Assembly (NCBI GenBank): GCA_032622095.1
Contig: CP136069.1
Location: 153,747,043 to 153,811,042 of the forward strand
Source: Siphonodentalium dalli
Lineage: Eukaryota > Mollusca > Scaphopoda > Gadilida > Siphonodentaliidae
DNA: 64,000 bases
Reading direction: 5' to 3'
Positions 21,729 through 31,267 of this stretch are shown one piece after another. The notes beneath the pieces were generated by a model. That model was given only the letters and a program-made list of their open reading frames with translations, did not search any database and was not told where the DNA came from. Both the position numbers and the translations under genes were made by a program. Position 1 is the first letter of the stretch; every line of letters begins with the position of its first letter.

Positions 21729-23359
21729 ACTACACAAAACTTATCACCCAAGTAAAAAAGATAATTTTTTATAATGTTTTTTTTTGGGGGCAGGCAATGA
21801 ACCCTCAGACGGTCAGATTGAGTTTAACATAAAAGACTAAAAGACATGGCAAGACTTATCCAACAAGCAGAAAAAATTATCGTTCTAATATTAACATTCC
21901 CCGAGACTCGCATAACAATGACAAGAAGAAACTAGAATGTGTCATGAAGGAGATTATTCATGTATATACCAGAACATTCTAGAGAAATAGCATCTGTCTA
22001 CAAGACGGGCCTGAATACGGATGACAAGAATCAATCTATTTATAAGCTCATTACAAGATCGTAAAAAATAAGGCAAATCATCAGCCGCAAAAAAAAACTG
22101 TAATAAGACCAAAAAAGACGTACCAGGAAACAAAAAGATCTTCTGATAAACATCGAATAAATTATCAAACATGTGAAATAAATGCCACAAGACTGCGGTA
22201 ACTACTATATATTGGCTTCAAATAATTGATAGTTGATCGCAGAAAGCTTTCTTTAAACAATATTTGAGAACTATTTTATTCTGCTGATTTTTCCCCGCCT
22301 GATTTGCACCGATATTTGGCGAAACCGGATAAATCAGATCGCCTTCATCAACGATCGAGGAATCACTCAGGATAATTTATTTTCTCAAAATGTCAGTATT
22401 ATTCATTGCCAATAATACCGTTACACTTGTGTGGTTTATAATTATCTCATACCATCAATTTTGTCTTCAAGACAAGCCACAAGGGGCTGTTATAATTTAT
22501 ATTCTCATGTTTTCAGCGAGTGAGAGGAACAGAAACTTCACCAACCACCTGTTAGCACCCCACAATTTGAGATGTGACAGTTTTATTGGCGCGTCTATAG
22601 CAAAAGGATTGAGTTGACAAGAAGCTCTGGATGAAAGGTTAGTACATGTACATGTATATTAACAAGGACGTGGCAAAAGTGGTCAAAGTGTTTGGTAACA
22701 TCTGACAACAGTTAGAAATGTCATGACTGGTGACAGTAACACTTGTCTTGAGTCTTGAGAGTGAGACTGAGTCTAGCTGAGTCTTGCCACAACAATCAAC
22801 ATTAGCCAGATTTTGCATAAGAGAGGGAATCCTGGAAATCACGAGTTTTCAGTAAAATGGAAAGGGTTTACTAATCCTACATGGGAACCAAAGGAAAATT
22901 TTCCCTCCGATATTTTAAAGCAACACAGGTGGATTTGAATGGACATATACATATTTAAGTCTAATATGAATCTATTTTCTTATATTTATGTGTATATAGA
23001 AGATATATTTTACAAAAACTGATACAACCATGAGTATTATCATGCAACAAAAAATCGGGCAAAAAGTCTCAACACCCCCCCCCCCCCCCCCCCCCACCCT
23101 AAAAACTTGGGCGTCCATACAGTTATGCCCCAAATCAAGTGACTTCATGTATTCCTTTTAAAACGGAGAATCCAACTGCATGGCATTTGACATTTTCCAA
23201 ATGGTGGAATATTGTTTTGACTGAATTTACATCTTAAACCAGTTTATTTTACACCGAACATTGGTTGCAATGCTCAACAATCAAACTGTGATTGAGGAAA
23301 TACGCTTTGCCCATAAAAGATGGCCCTAACCCTAAACCTGTGAGCCTACATGATATTAA
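21729..23359. other. Gene-free stretch
   Basis: No gene is supported. A 21-base C run lies at 23075-23095. Frames at 21954-22190, 22390-22617 and 22639-22842 lack motifs. The phrases near 22730-22790 (GAGTCTTGAGAGTGAGACTGAG) are simple low-complexity repeats. Confidence 0.5.
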
Positions 23360-23530
23360 GGAGTAGAGGCAGAAGTTGACATTGAAAAGAACTGTTCGTA
23401 CATAGGATTCTCAATGCCCGATTGTTATTACAACATGATAGAGTGCACATATTGCAGCAAGTGGCATCACATGATTTGCCAGAAAGTCACGCAGTCGGAG
23501 AAAATGGCGATGTTATCCATGTCCAGATAA
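23360..23530 (+). pseudogene. PHD-type zinc-finger fragment
   Basis: A 56-codon open frame lies between a stop at 23357 and TAA at 23528. Residues 19-42 contain MPDCYYNMIECTYCSKW followed by HHMICQKV. The spacing C-x2-C-x4-H-x2-C with the preceding hydrophobic-E and the W before His is the core of a PHD finger, which usually reads histone tails and is also found in many transposon proteins. The first Cys pair is irregular and the final C-x2-C pair is missing, so the domain is truncated. There is no convincing start or splice signal. It may be a relic of a transposon or of a host exon, and chance is possible given its length. Confidence 0.4.
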
Positions 23531-23906
23531 AAAATAATTAACTATATACCATATTGGATGCCTTGAAATATACACCTCCTAATCTCACGGTTTGAAACAA
23601 TCTTCTCAAACAAAAAAATAATTAAAAGTTACTTTCGTTTTCGTTGTACTATAATGCGGTAAGCGAGAATATGCGAGACTACATGGGTGCGATTGTTTAG
23701 CGTCCGGTGCAGACACTGTTGTTATGCAATAATACCGCGATAGCTTGGAGTAGCTGCCAATGTGCCGCGGGTAATTAATCTGGCAATAAATGATTTGTCG
23801 CCAAGTGTTTTAACAAACAAATGAGGAATGAGATGAGCAACATCACGTTATATAACTAATATTAACTATCCCAGATTGTTTTCATATTGGATTACAAACG
23901 AGCTTG

Positions 23907-24309
23907 TTAACCCCTTTACCCAACAGAACGGCCCTGTGCCAATGCATTCTCTTATATATGCGAGTCGACCATAGGTCGCCTCGCATATATAAGAGAATGC
24001 ATTGGCTTAATACATTCAAAATTATAAAATTGTTAAAGAATGTAAGAAAAAATGGTAAAAAGTGTTTAAAAAAAGATTTTTTTTTAGGCCAATGCATTCT
24101 CTTATATATGCGAGGCGACCTATGGTCGACTCGCATATATAAGAGAATGCATTGGCACAGGGCATAACTGTAACTATCACAATGTGGTCAATGAGCCGGT
24201 TCCAATGATATCCATATTTGTATGGTTTTATTGAGACAGACCCAAGATAATTTAGGCTGTTGAAGCTTTATTTGGCCGGTTTTGGCCGGTTTGTTGGGTA
24301 AAGGGTTAA
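23907..24309 (+). mobile_element. piggyBac-like MITE, copy B
   Basis: It has the same architecture as copy A, bounded by TTAA at 23907-23910 and 24306-24309. It has one extra C in the left terminal repeat and a short tandem duplication near the right end (TTGGCCGG repeated). Both palindromes are intact (about 23938-24005 and 24089-24156). It sits about 45 bp upstream of the hAT transposase remnant. The overlapping frames on both strands at 23882-24167 are products of the palindromes. Confidence 0.85.
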
Positions 24310-24354
24310 ACGTTAAACCCGGAAGTGTTAGTCAATGTGGCTACTCGTTTCTAA

Positions 24355-24759
24355 CTGAAAGTAGATTACGATGTTCTGCAGGATGAGTTCAATGACTTCT
24401 CAACGGACAGTGAACTACCTACGTTCAACATACATGTACAACGTGATTGTGTGGATAACTGGTGGTACAAAGTGATGGGTTTGAAAACTGCTAACGGAAA
24501 ACCGAGATTTCAACATATCAGTGTCGTAATTAAGTGTCTTCGAACTATGCCAAACAGCAATGCCGACTCTGAACAAACTTTCTCTATAGTTAGAAAAATA
24601 CAGCAATCGGCCAGAAATGACCTTAAAAACGAAACTGTGTGTGCTCTTATAGCCTGCAAACTAAACAGCAATGGCGACTGTTATGATTTGGATGTAACTA
24701 GCAATATGATGAAGCTTTCAAAAACATCACAAAGTGAATACAAAGACGAACATAAATAG
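24355..24759 (+). pseudogene. hAT transposase C-terminal dimerisation domain remnant
   Basis: The open frame runs from just after a stop at 24352 to TAG at 24757; the first ATG is at 24451. Residues around VDNWWYKVMG precede a segment with CLRTMPNSNADSEQTFSIV and RKIQQSARNDLKNETVCALI. This is the hallmark of the hAT family dimerisation region (W, then a P-x-S-N-A-D/E-x-E-x-x-F-S core, then an R-x-x-L region). The catalytic DDE part and the BED zinc finger are missing upstream, where MITE copy B lies instead. Weak in-frame continuity (NPEVLVNVATRF) exists before the stop at 24352. It is therefore a truncated remnant, though some host genes are domesticated from this domain. An AATAAA follows the stop by about 40 bases. 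Confidence 0.75.
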
Positions 24760-24796
24760 ACACATTTGTATTCACTCAGTGATGTGTTCAAATTGA

Positions 24797-24802
24797 AATA
24801 AA
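24797..24802 (+). promoter_or_regulatory. Candidate polyadenylation signal
   Basis: AATAAA lies 38 bases after the stop codon of the hAT remnant, a normal position for a 3' processing signal. A single hexamer is weak evidence in AT-rich DNA. Confidence 0.35.
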
Positions 24803-24929
24803 GCTACCGGTACATCATATTGTTAGTTACATGCAATTATATAACTATATAGTGTTTTACATGTGTGTTTATGGTCTGTGCTCTTGTTGATTGTGTAATT
24901 TGTGACATGTTGAGTTTTATATACATACT

Positions 24930-25715
24930 AGAAGGTGACCCGACTTCGTCCGGGCTTTGACCTTGAATTGATCAAGGTCAGGTGGGGTCAAACACCAACA
25001 CCCCAAAAATGGTGGAAATCGGCCCAGTGGATACCGGGAAATCGGCCCAGTGGATACCCTATGCATCAAATTTCGTCTGTAAAAATCCGCCAGTTTAACC
25101 CGATTTGATTTCCACTCAAGTATATAAAAGCGCCTCATATACACACGCTCATTAATTATCAAGTTTCAACGTAAAGATAAATTACCATCGGTGCCCAAGA
25201 TATCGCCAAGACGTCTGAAACAGTCAAATGCATCGGCCGGTTAAGCGTTAACGTGATCTAACGTTATGACCTCTAACGACGTCATAGAAGTTACGCATTG
25301 TTTTTATCCTGATGGAAGATAGTACCACTTCTTCTTGATAATTGAGGCAGATAACTAAAACGGATACATACGCATTATATATCGTTGGAAAGAGGAAACA
25401 CGAAAGATTCTCACAGTGTCATTATTATGACTGACATTTTATTATTCGCGATGTTTCGAATCGATTTGTAAGCACCGAACTCAAATGAAAGTCCCGTAAC
25501 ACAGCGTAAAAACAGATTTGACCTCGGCACGTGAAAAGTTGACCTCGGATCTGAAAATTAATAGGCCCATGCCACCCCCCGGCCGAAAATGCCCCCACAT
25601 ACCAAGTTTCATCGAAATTGGCTCGACCGTTTTTGAGTCCATCGCGATCACACAGACAGACAGACACACACACACACACACACAAACAGATCTTCCAAAA
25701 TATATAATAGATATC
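24930..25715 (+). repeat. Dispersed non-autonomous element with microsatellite tail
   Basis: It begins near ACATACTAGAAGGTGACCCG and CTTCGTCCGGGC and carries the inverted pair TTGACCTTGAA / ATCAAGGTCA (24958-24980). It ends in CGACCGTTTTTGAGTCCATC, a GACA/CA microsatellite (about 25653-25684) and ATATATAATAGATAT. Openings of the type ACTAG..GTGACCCG..TTCG.CCGGG and tails of the type TTTTTGAGT..ATCGCGATCACA are common in dispersed repeats of invertebrates (general memory). The frames inside (24917-25162, 25425-25730) are shadows. Confidence 0.6.
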
Positions 25716-25981
25716 ATAATAAAATTTTAAAATAATACCTGAAATTCATCTTTATTGGCAATGTTGGGGTATTTAAGTTGTGTCCACAATCATACAATTT
25801 TGGTACACTAAAGAAATACCATTCCAATGACTGTCACATTTAAAGGGCAGATAACTCTTTCATATAGTTTTATGGTACCAAATATGTATGTTTTGACGAC
25901 CAAATTAAATCTCAGAACCTGAAATCTCACCGACTGGCAGAGTCAATTTCCCTGACAGGAAAAAATGGGGGTAACAGGTCT

Positions 25982-26400
25982 GCCGGTTGCTCCTGTGGCA
26001 TCGGGCAGTCGCATTTCTCACCCAACGTTCCACCTAGGGCAAGACTTGTTTACCTGTTGGGTATGTTCGATTGTCATGCGATCAACCGGGCTATTTGTGA
26101 TAGTGTATGCTATGCGCGATCCACATTAATTTTATGGATATGATTCACATTAGATATCGACATACATGTAGTGCTGTTTGTCATGAGATATTATACATAC
26201 TCATTCGATAGGCCGGTTGCTCCTGTGGCGTCGGGCAGTCGCAATTCTCTCCCCAACGTTCCACCTAGGGCGAGACTTGTTTACCTCATGTTGGGTATGT
26301 TCGAATGCCATTGGATCAACTGGGCTATGTATGCTATGCGAGATATGGATATGTATCACGAGATCCTCATTAGATATTAGATAAGATGCTATATGTAGAT
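25982..26400 (+). repeat. Imperfect 230-bp tandem duplication
   Basis: GCCGGTTGCTCCTGTGGC at 25982 recurs at 26212, and homology continues through AACGTTCCACCTAGGGC, GACTTGTTTACCT, GGGTATGTTCGA and ATTAGATAT. Small insertions and deletions put the two copies in different reading frames, so conservation is not protein-level. The frame at 26171-26380 is therefore probably not a gene. Confidence 0.75.
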
Positions 26401-26910
26401 TGTAGTTGCATACTAAAGGCATATACATATACATATATTTATGTGTTTTATATTTTCATGCTGTATAGATATACGTGTTATATATAGACACTTGTATATA
26501 GTATACTGTACATATATATTTTATATATTGTGATCATTTCGAAGAATCCAGCTTAAATATGAGTAAGTATGTGTTTATTTGCTATATTTATTGTTATTAA
26601 AGTATGTGTGTCTTATTTTTATTCTTGCTATACAATGATAATTAGTTGTCACGATCGAGTGCCTATCTTTATACCATATGTAAACGTATGGATAAATCGA
26701 CGAATATGTAGCTTCACAAAATACCACAAAGTTTTTCTATTTTCAACTCCCAATAAAGCCATTTCGTAAAGTCCGACATAATTACGCTCAGGTGTCAGAT
26801 TATGCAGGACACTTTTAACTTAATACTTTTTTGACCGCCTTCTCCTATATCTTGACATAAACATAACACAGCGATTCCTCATGAAACAAAACAGATTTAT
26901 TAGCTGTTTT
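26401..26910. other. AT-rich stretch without supported gene
   Basis: Degenerate TATATACA-type simple sequence lies at 26418-26530. The 66-codon frame at 26569-26769 has no recognised domain. Confidence 0.5.
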
Positions 26911-27247
26911 TTAACCCTTTACCCAACAAACCGGCCAAATAAAGCATCAACAGCCTAAAATATATTCGGTCTGTCTCAATAGAACCATACAAATATGGAT
27001 ATCATTGGAACCGGCTCCTTGACCACATTGTGATAGTTACAGTTATGCCCTGTGCCAATGCATTGGCCTATAAAAAAATCTGTTTTTAACACTTTTTACC
27101 ATTTTTTTCTTACATTCTTTAACAATTTTATAATTTTTAATGTGTTAAGCCAATGCATTCTCTTATATATGCGAGGCGACCTATGGTAGACTCGCATATA
27201 TAAGAGAATGCATTGGCACAGGGCCGTTCTGTTGGGTAAAGGGTTAA
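26911..27247 (-). mobile_element. piggyBac-like MITE, copy C, one palindrome collapsed
   Basis: This is the same family as copies A, B and D, in reverse orientation, with TTAA at both ends (26911-26914, 27244-27247) and perfect TTAACCCTTTACCCAACA termini. The palindrome nearer 27150-27217 is intact. The other has lost about 55 bases from its centre, leaving only CCAATGCATTGG at about 27055-27066. It lacks the short GGCC-containing duplication seen in B and D. The minus-strand frames here are shadows. Confidence 0.85.
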
Positions 27248-27726
27248 ACGTTTTACTTGAACGTTTCCCCTTAATGTTTGACCTATTAAATGACAATGGC
27301 TGACATAACTAAACCGCTTATGGTGAGCGAGAAAGGTATCGCAACATTTGTCCAATACACTTAGAGTAAAGTTCAATTTATGATTTATTATTTAGTTCAC
27401 TTATTGAATAATGATCATGGTATAACAGTATGTATTATCATTAAAAATAGATTAAATATCAACTCGATATCGGACCTCAGCCTCATTCAAAATCCACAGC
27501 ATGGTTGATAACTTGTATCAATAAATTGTTTGTCGATTTGTTTGTGAGCTGAGCTGGGCACCCAGAGTCGCACAGCGCTAAGCCTATCCTCCACGTTGGT
27601 GTGAGCTGGGCAACAGGCCAAGGCATGGCTAAAAGGCTAGCAGAAATTGTTGCTGATTTGTTATTACTTTGGTGATTTTATTTTTTGTAAGATATATATA
27701 TATATATATATTATGCATCCAGTTGA
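27248..27726. other. Gene-free stretch with AT microsatellite
   Basis: A TA microsatellite lies at 27692-27711. Two GTGAGCTG(A)GCTGGGCA phrases (near 27544 and 27600) hint at a short duplication. No gene is supported. Confidence 0.5.
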
Positions 27727-27939
27727 ATTGTTTCGGTTCAAAACCATTGCTTTTCCAAAATGTGCGATATATATTCATGTCGAGGAAGATGTGCAATTAA
27801 GAAGTATGTGAAGAATAAGAAGAGACGAGGAACACAAAGAAAGGGACGAAGAACAAGAGAGATGAGGAACAAAGATGAAGGCACATGTTCGGACCAAGAT
27901 GTCCCCATAGATTTATCACTCAAGCAGGCACAGAGATAA
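27727..27939 (+). CDS. Short basic open frame ending in a CtBP-type motif (exon candidate)
   Basis: The frame is open from 27727 to TAA at 27937, with an ATG at 27760 giving 59 codons. The peptide starts MCDIYSCRGRCAIKK, continues as a strongly basic region (KNKKRRGTQRKGRRTRE) and ends with CSDQDVPIDLSLKQAQR. PIDLS followed by LK fits the P-x-D-L-S pattern that binds the corepressor CtBP, a motif found in many transcription regulators. The arrangement of basic region plus terminal PxDLS motif would suit the last exon of a nuclear protein, but the motif is short and chance is possible. No conserved domain or neighbouring coding exon was recognised. Another frame through the same bases is also open for a while. 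Confidence 0.25.
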   Translation: MVSVQNHCFSKMCDIYSCRGRCAIKKYVKNKKRRGTQRKGRRTREMRNKDEGTCSDQDVPIDLSLKQAQR

Positions 27940-28189
27940 CTTTTATTTCAAACAATATAATGTTGTCCGCTTGAGATATTATCTTCTTAAGATATTAATG
28001 TAAATGTACAGGCACTTGTATATACAAAATCATAGTATTATCTCAAATATATTATATAACACATAGGATTTTTTTTATACAACTGTAATTTTTACCAGAA
28101 TTACAGCCATTTCTTTACTTAGAAATTCCTTCCGTCCGGACTTAGAAATTCTGTCCGTCTGATTAAATCACCTTGTAACTCTGGTAGTT

Positions 28190-28251
28190 CATTGACCTTT
28201 GGCACGGTGATAGCACAGGTCATTGACCTTTGGCACGGTGATAGCACAGGT
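28190..28251 (+). repeat. 31-bp perfect tandem duplication
   Basis: CATTGACCTTTGGCACGGTG and ATAGCACAGGT form a 31-base unit at 28190-28220 that is repeated exactly at 28221-28251. The second unit runs into ACAG/GTAAGG, a good 5' splice-site consensus. The frame at 28189-28410 on the minus strand includes the duplication and is probably spurious. Confidence 0.9.
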
Positions 28252-28291
28252 AAGGGGAAAGGATATTGACATACTATTACCACAGGCATAG

Positions 28292-28453
28292 TCAAGCAAT
28301 CCTGATGGAGCCAAGGACGCTGAAGGCTTCCTGGAAGTTATACAAAATGAATGTGAAGATGAAGTGTCAAGTCCAGCATTGCAAACAGTGGTATCAAACA
28401 GACTAAACAAACGGCGTGATTATAAACTCCCAGGCCCCAGCGTGCATCAGTGA
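28292..28453 (+). CDS. Possible terminal exon, unknown protein
   Basis: A 53-codon frame starts directly after GGCATAG (an AG that could be a splice acceptor, preceded by the pyrimidine-poor CTATTACCACAG) and ends with TGA at 28451. The peptide is hydrophilic and protein-like: SSNPDGAKDAEGFLEVIQNE, then CEDEVSSPALQTVVSNRLNK and RRDYKLPGPSVHQ. There is no ATG and no known domain. The upstream donor-like site at 28250 is only about 40 bases away, too short for a normal animal intron, so it is unclear what it would be joined to. It may belong with the frame at 27727-27939 or be chance. Confidence 0.2.
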   Translation, partial: SSNPDGAKDAEGFLEVIQNECEDEVSSPALQTVVSNRLNKRRDYKLPGPSVHQ

Positions 28454-29093
28454 CAGTTTAGACCACATGCATATGTGTCATTTTTATTATTTTATGTATA
28501 GCACAATGATGATAAGCTTGTAGTTAGAGATTTAATTATATATCACAATTTTTGTTTTGTTTTTTGACAGTCAAAATTGCCATTTTCCTCAATTAAAAAA
28601 CCTAGCTATTTTCGTAGTAAACTGTCGCAACTAAAGTCTAAATCGGCTCCTGCATTGTGTAGCTCCTCACATATGTTCCAGCTATACCAGAACTAAGACC
28701 CTAATTTACTCTTACAAGTTTTTAAAATGAGAAAGACAGTATTCCAACGATGATGATCTGATAAATCTTTCTACTGTCTCAGAAATCCAATATTGAATAT
28801 AGCAGGTTGTGGGCCATTTTTCAATTGGATTATTGCAAAAACAATCCTTATTTGGAGTTATTTCCCTTGGGTGACAAGGAGTTATGCCCCTTAATTGTCG
28901 TGAATATTCTTCGGCAAAATATTCACCCGCAATTCTTTGGCTAATCACCTACATACATGTCCTTGATATTTGAAACATTATTTCATAAGAAGAAGACTAT
29001 TATTGTATCATACTTTTCCACAATAAAATCAAGTTTTCTCATAAATTCTCCGGCAATTTAGGTGTAAAATTAGCTCGGCAACGAAAGAGTTAA
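28454..29093. other. Gene-free stretch ending in a solitary piggyBac-like terminus
   Basis: No gene is supported. At 29075-29093 the sequence CGGCAACGAAAGAGTTAA closely matches the right terminus of the element at 13645-14380 (GGCATCGAAAGAGTTAA). No matching left end was found upstream, so this looks like a truncated copy. Confidence 0.4.
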
Positions 29094-29101
29094 GGAAACA
29101 T

Positions 29102-29570
29102 GTAGGGTAAAGTAGGGTACCTTCGGACAGTAGGGTATCTTCGGACACTTCAGAAATACCGATTTATCTCCCCTGACCAGTATTGACCACTGAAATCACT
29201 CATATTCTTCTTAAGTTCAATAACACTCGAATTCATTGGTTGCACGTCCTCTGTTTACATTTCCTATACAACCTTGAATTTTATTGGTCAAATTAGCCTA
29301 TGACGTCATGGGGTTTTCCGCGCGAAATACTTGAACCAGAACAAGGTGAAAGTTAAAGAGGTCGCTGACCTAGATCGTATCTAATTGCTGTATTTTGGGC
29401 GGAGTTGCTTGTAAATCGTATCCTTCTGTTTCTTGAACATACCATGAACCTATTTTGATTGTTGTTTTATTTGAAATAAAGTTGTTTTGTGGGGAAATTA
29501 AACAAATACAAAGTGTCCGAAGGTACCCCCGGGGAATTTTGGTGAGGGGGGTACATTCGGACAGGTGTTT
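29102..29570. repeat. Region bounded by repeated GGTACCTTCGGACA motifs
   Basis: GGGTACCTTCGGACA at about 29116-29130 is the exact reverse complement of TGTCCGAAGGTACCC at about 29514-29528. Variants in direct orientation occur near 29132-29147 (GTAGGGTATCTTCGGACA) and 29549-29562 (GGGTACATTCGGACAG). Four occurrences in both orientations suggest the ends of a small element or a repeated protein-binding site. The short frames at 29455-29698 have no recognised domain. Confidence 0.45.
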
Positions 29571-30217
29571 CTGTCAATATAATTATTTTGATGACTGGGA
29601 TGCATTGCAGTGCTGGTTTGCCAAAATGACTTGTTTCTGAAGGCTGGGGCGGATGGAACATAAAGTAATTCACTGTGGAGTGGATTGCTATATCTCATTG
29701 TTATATATCCCAGAAATTTATGTAGGCTAGGACCCGGTACAGTACTCCCGGGGCCCGGGCGTTTCTTTCACGTGTAGGCCTAGACCTATATATTCAGATG
29801 GATTTACCACATATTAGCCAAACACAGACAAGCTTTATCTTATTGTTAAATATTAAAGCTAAATTAATGTGCACATACATCATCAAATATGCTGCAAGTA
29901 TATATTTCCCTTAGTTCTCTGACTGATATTTTTTTGCGATTGACAAGCGGATTAACCCATCATTTTTGTGCGCAGTAAATTGGAATATCCGTAATTAAAT
30001 TGTCATTAGTTTGTATTCCAACAGGTGAAACGTTTGACGGCCGAAATATGATTTTTTTTTTTATTGTAATGGTTCTGTATTTGATGCAATAAATTCAAAG
30101 AATTATTGCTCCATGTGTGAATATTTTCACTTGACATCTAACCTAATTATGATATTAAGGCCACACTCAGATAAATCTTGTGAAGTCAGAAAATTAACCT
30201 TAACTCCCGCGAAGACA
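29571..30217. other. Gene-free stretch upstream of the paralogue pair
   Basis: Nothing recognisable is seen, apart from a T run at about 30051-30062. It may contain regulatory sequence for the open frame at 30218, but none could be identified. Confidence 0.4.
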
Positions 30218-30571
30218 ATGTCAATTATGCATGAACTTTCTATGAGAACTGTTGGGAAAAAGGCCCGGGTAAATCAGATGGTTATCAAACAAGAGCTGGT
30301 CGAAAGATTTGAAAAAGAACATATGTTCGATAGCGACGAAATTGTGGAATTGTATAACTTAATATACAACATTTCTTGCAAATGTTCGGAATTTAGACAT
30401 TCTCTTCTATTGTTACTGACAAACATCGAAAGCCGCAATGATTCAATGATATGGCTATCAAGGGAATTGGCTGATGGTGTGTGTGTGTGTGGGGAAGACC
30501 ACGAGGAGAACATTAATTGTGTGACAGAGGAAATAAAAATGAATACACTGTACCCAATTGTTTGTTATTGA
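30218..30571 (+). CDS. Small protein of unknown function, paralogue 1
   Basis: This is a 117-codon frame from ATG 30218 to TGA 30569; an upstream in-frame ATG at 30149 would give 140 codons. I prefer 30218 because its context AGACAATG is the same as at the start of the second frame (31268) and the two predicted proteins then have similar length. The product is predicted to be mostly helical and acidic, without signal peptide or membrane span. The core FDSDEIVELYNLIY, SCKCSEFRHS and NDSMIWLSRELAD aligns with WDCDGLVTRFYEKVY, ACGNQQFRDS and DDSLVFYVRQLCA of the neighbour. I recognise no known family. The coding-like alignment between diverged copies is the main reason to believe both are, or were, genes. 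Confidence 0.5.
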   Translation: MSIMHELSMRTVGKKARVNQMVIKQELVERFEKEHMFDSDEIVELYNLIYNISCKCSEFRHSLLLLLTNIESRNDSMIWLSRELADGVCVCGEDHEENINCVTEEIKMNTLYPIVCY

Positions 30572-30855
30572 ACTATTGAAATATTGAACCATATGTTCAA
30601 CATGGCCTCCTATATAATTATTTGTGACAACGAATCGTGTTCATTATAGTAGAATATATTCAATATAACAGACATAACTTTATGCTAAACGTGCCCCCAA
30701 AATCAAAATAGATTATAATACAGACATGAAACGTATCCATGAATTTGGATGCGAGAGTAAATGTATAGATTTTGCTCACAAACTTCCGATGTAACATTTG
30801 TACATATTTAGAACAATGGGATGGTATTTGATCATGCACTCAGAGGTTGTTTCCC

Positions 30856-31252
30856 TTAACCCTTTACCCAACAAACCGGCCAAAAACGGCCAAATAAAGC
30901 TTCAACAGCCTAAAATATCTTCGGTCTGTCTCAATAGAACCATACAAATATGGATATCATTGGAACCGGCTCCTTGACCACATTGTGATAGTTACAGTTA
31001 TGCCCTGTGCCAATGCATTCTCTTATATATGCGAGTCGACCATAGGTCGCCTCGCATATATAAGAGAATGCATTGGCCTAAAAAAACACTTTTAACACTT
31101 TTTACCATTTTTTCTTACATTCTTTAACAATTTTATAATTTTTAATGTGTTAAGCCAATGCATTCTCTTATATATGCGAGGCGACCTATGGTCGACTCGC
31201 ATATATAAGAGAATGCATTGGCACAGGGCCGTTCTGTTGGGTAAAGGGTTAA
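30856..31252 (-). mobile_element. piggyBac-like MITE, copy D, between two paralogous frames
   Basis: The element is in reverse orientation, bounded by TTAA at 30856-30859 and 31249-31252, with perfect TTAACCCTTTACCCAACA termini. Both palindromes are intact (about 31009-31076 and 31155-31221). The left part has the short GGCC-containing duplication also seen in copy B. Its right end lies only 15 bases before the ATG of the frame at 31268, so it would form the immediate upstream or 5' leader region of that gene. The minus-strand frame at 31092-31274 is a shadow. Confidence 0.85.
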
Positions 31253-31267
31253 CACTCACACTAGACA

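Noticed and set aside
23882-24167. Overlapping 84- and 87-codon frames on both strands with similar peptides
   Set aside because: The peptides (LYMRVDHRSPRIYKRMHW) are translations of the MITE palindromes and recur wherever the palindrome occurs.
25425-25730. Frames with VCVCVCV or THTHTH tracts
   Set aside because: They are translations of the CA/GACA microsatellite tail of a dispersed repeat.
25982-26380. Tandem 230-bp repeat considered as duplicated coding exons
   Set aside because: Indels between the two copies change the frame, so the similarity is at DNA and not protein level.
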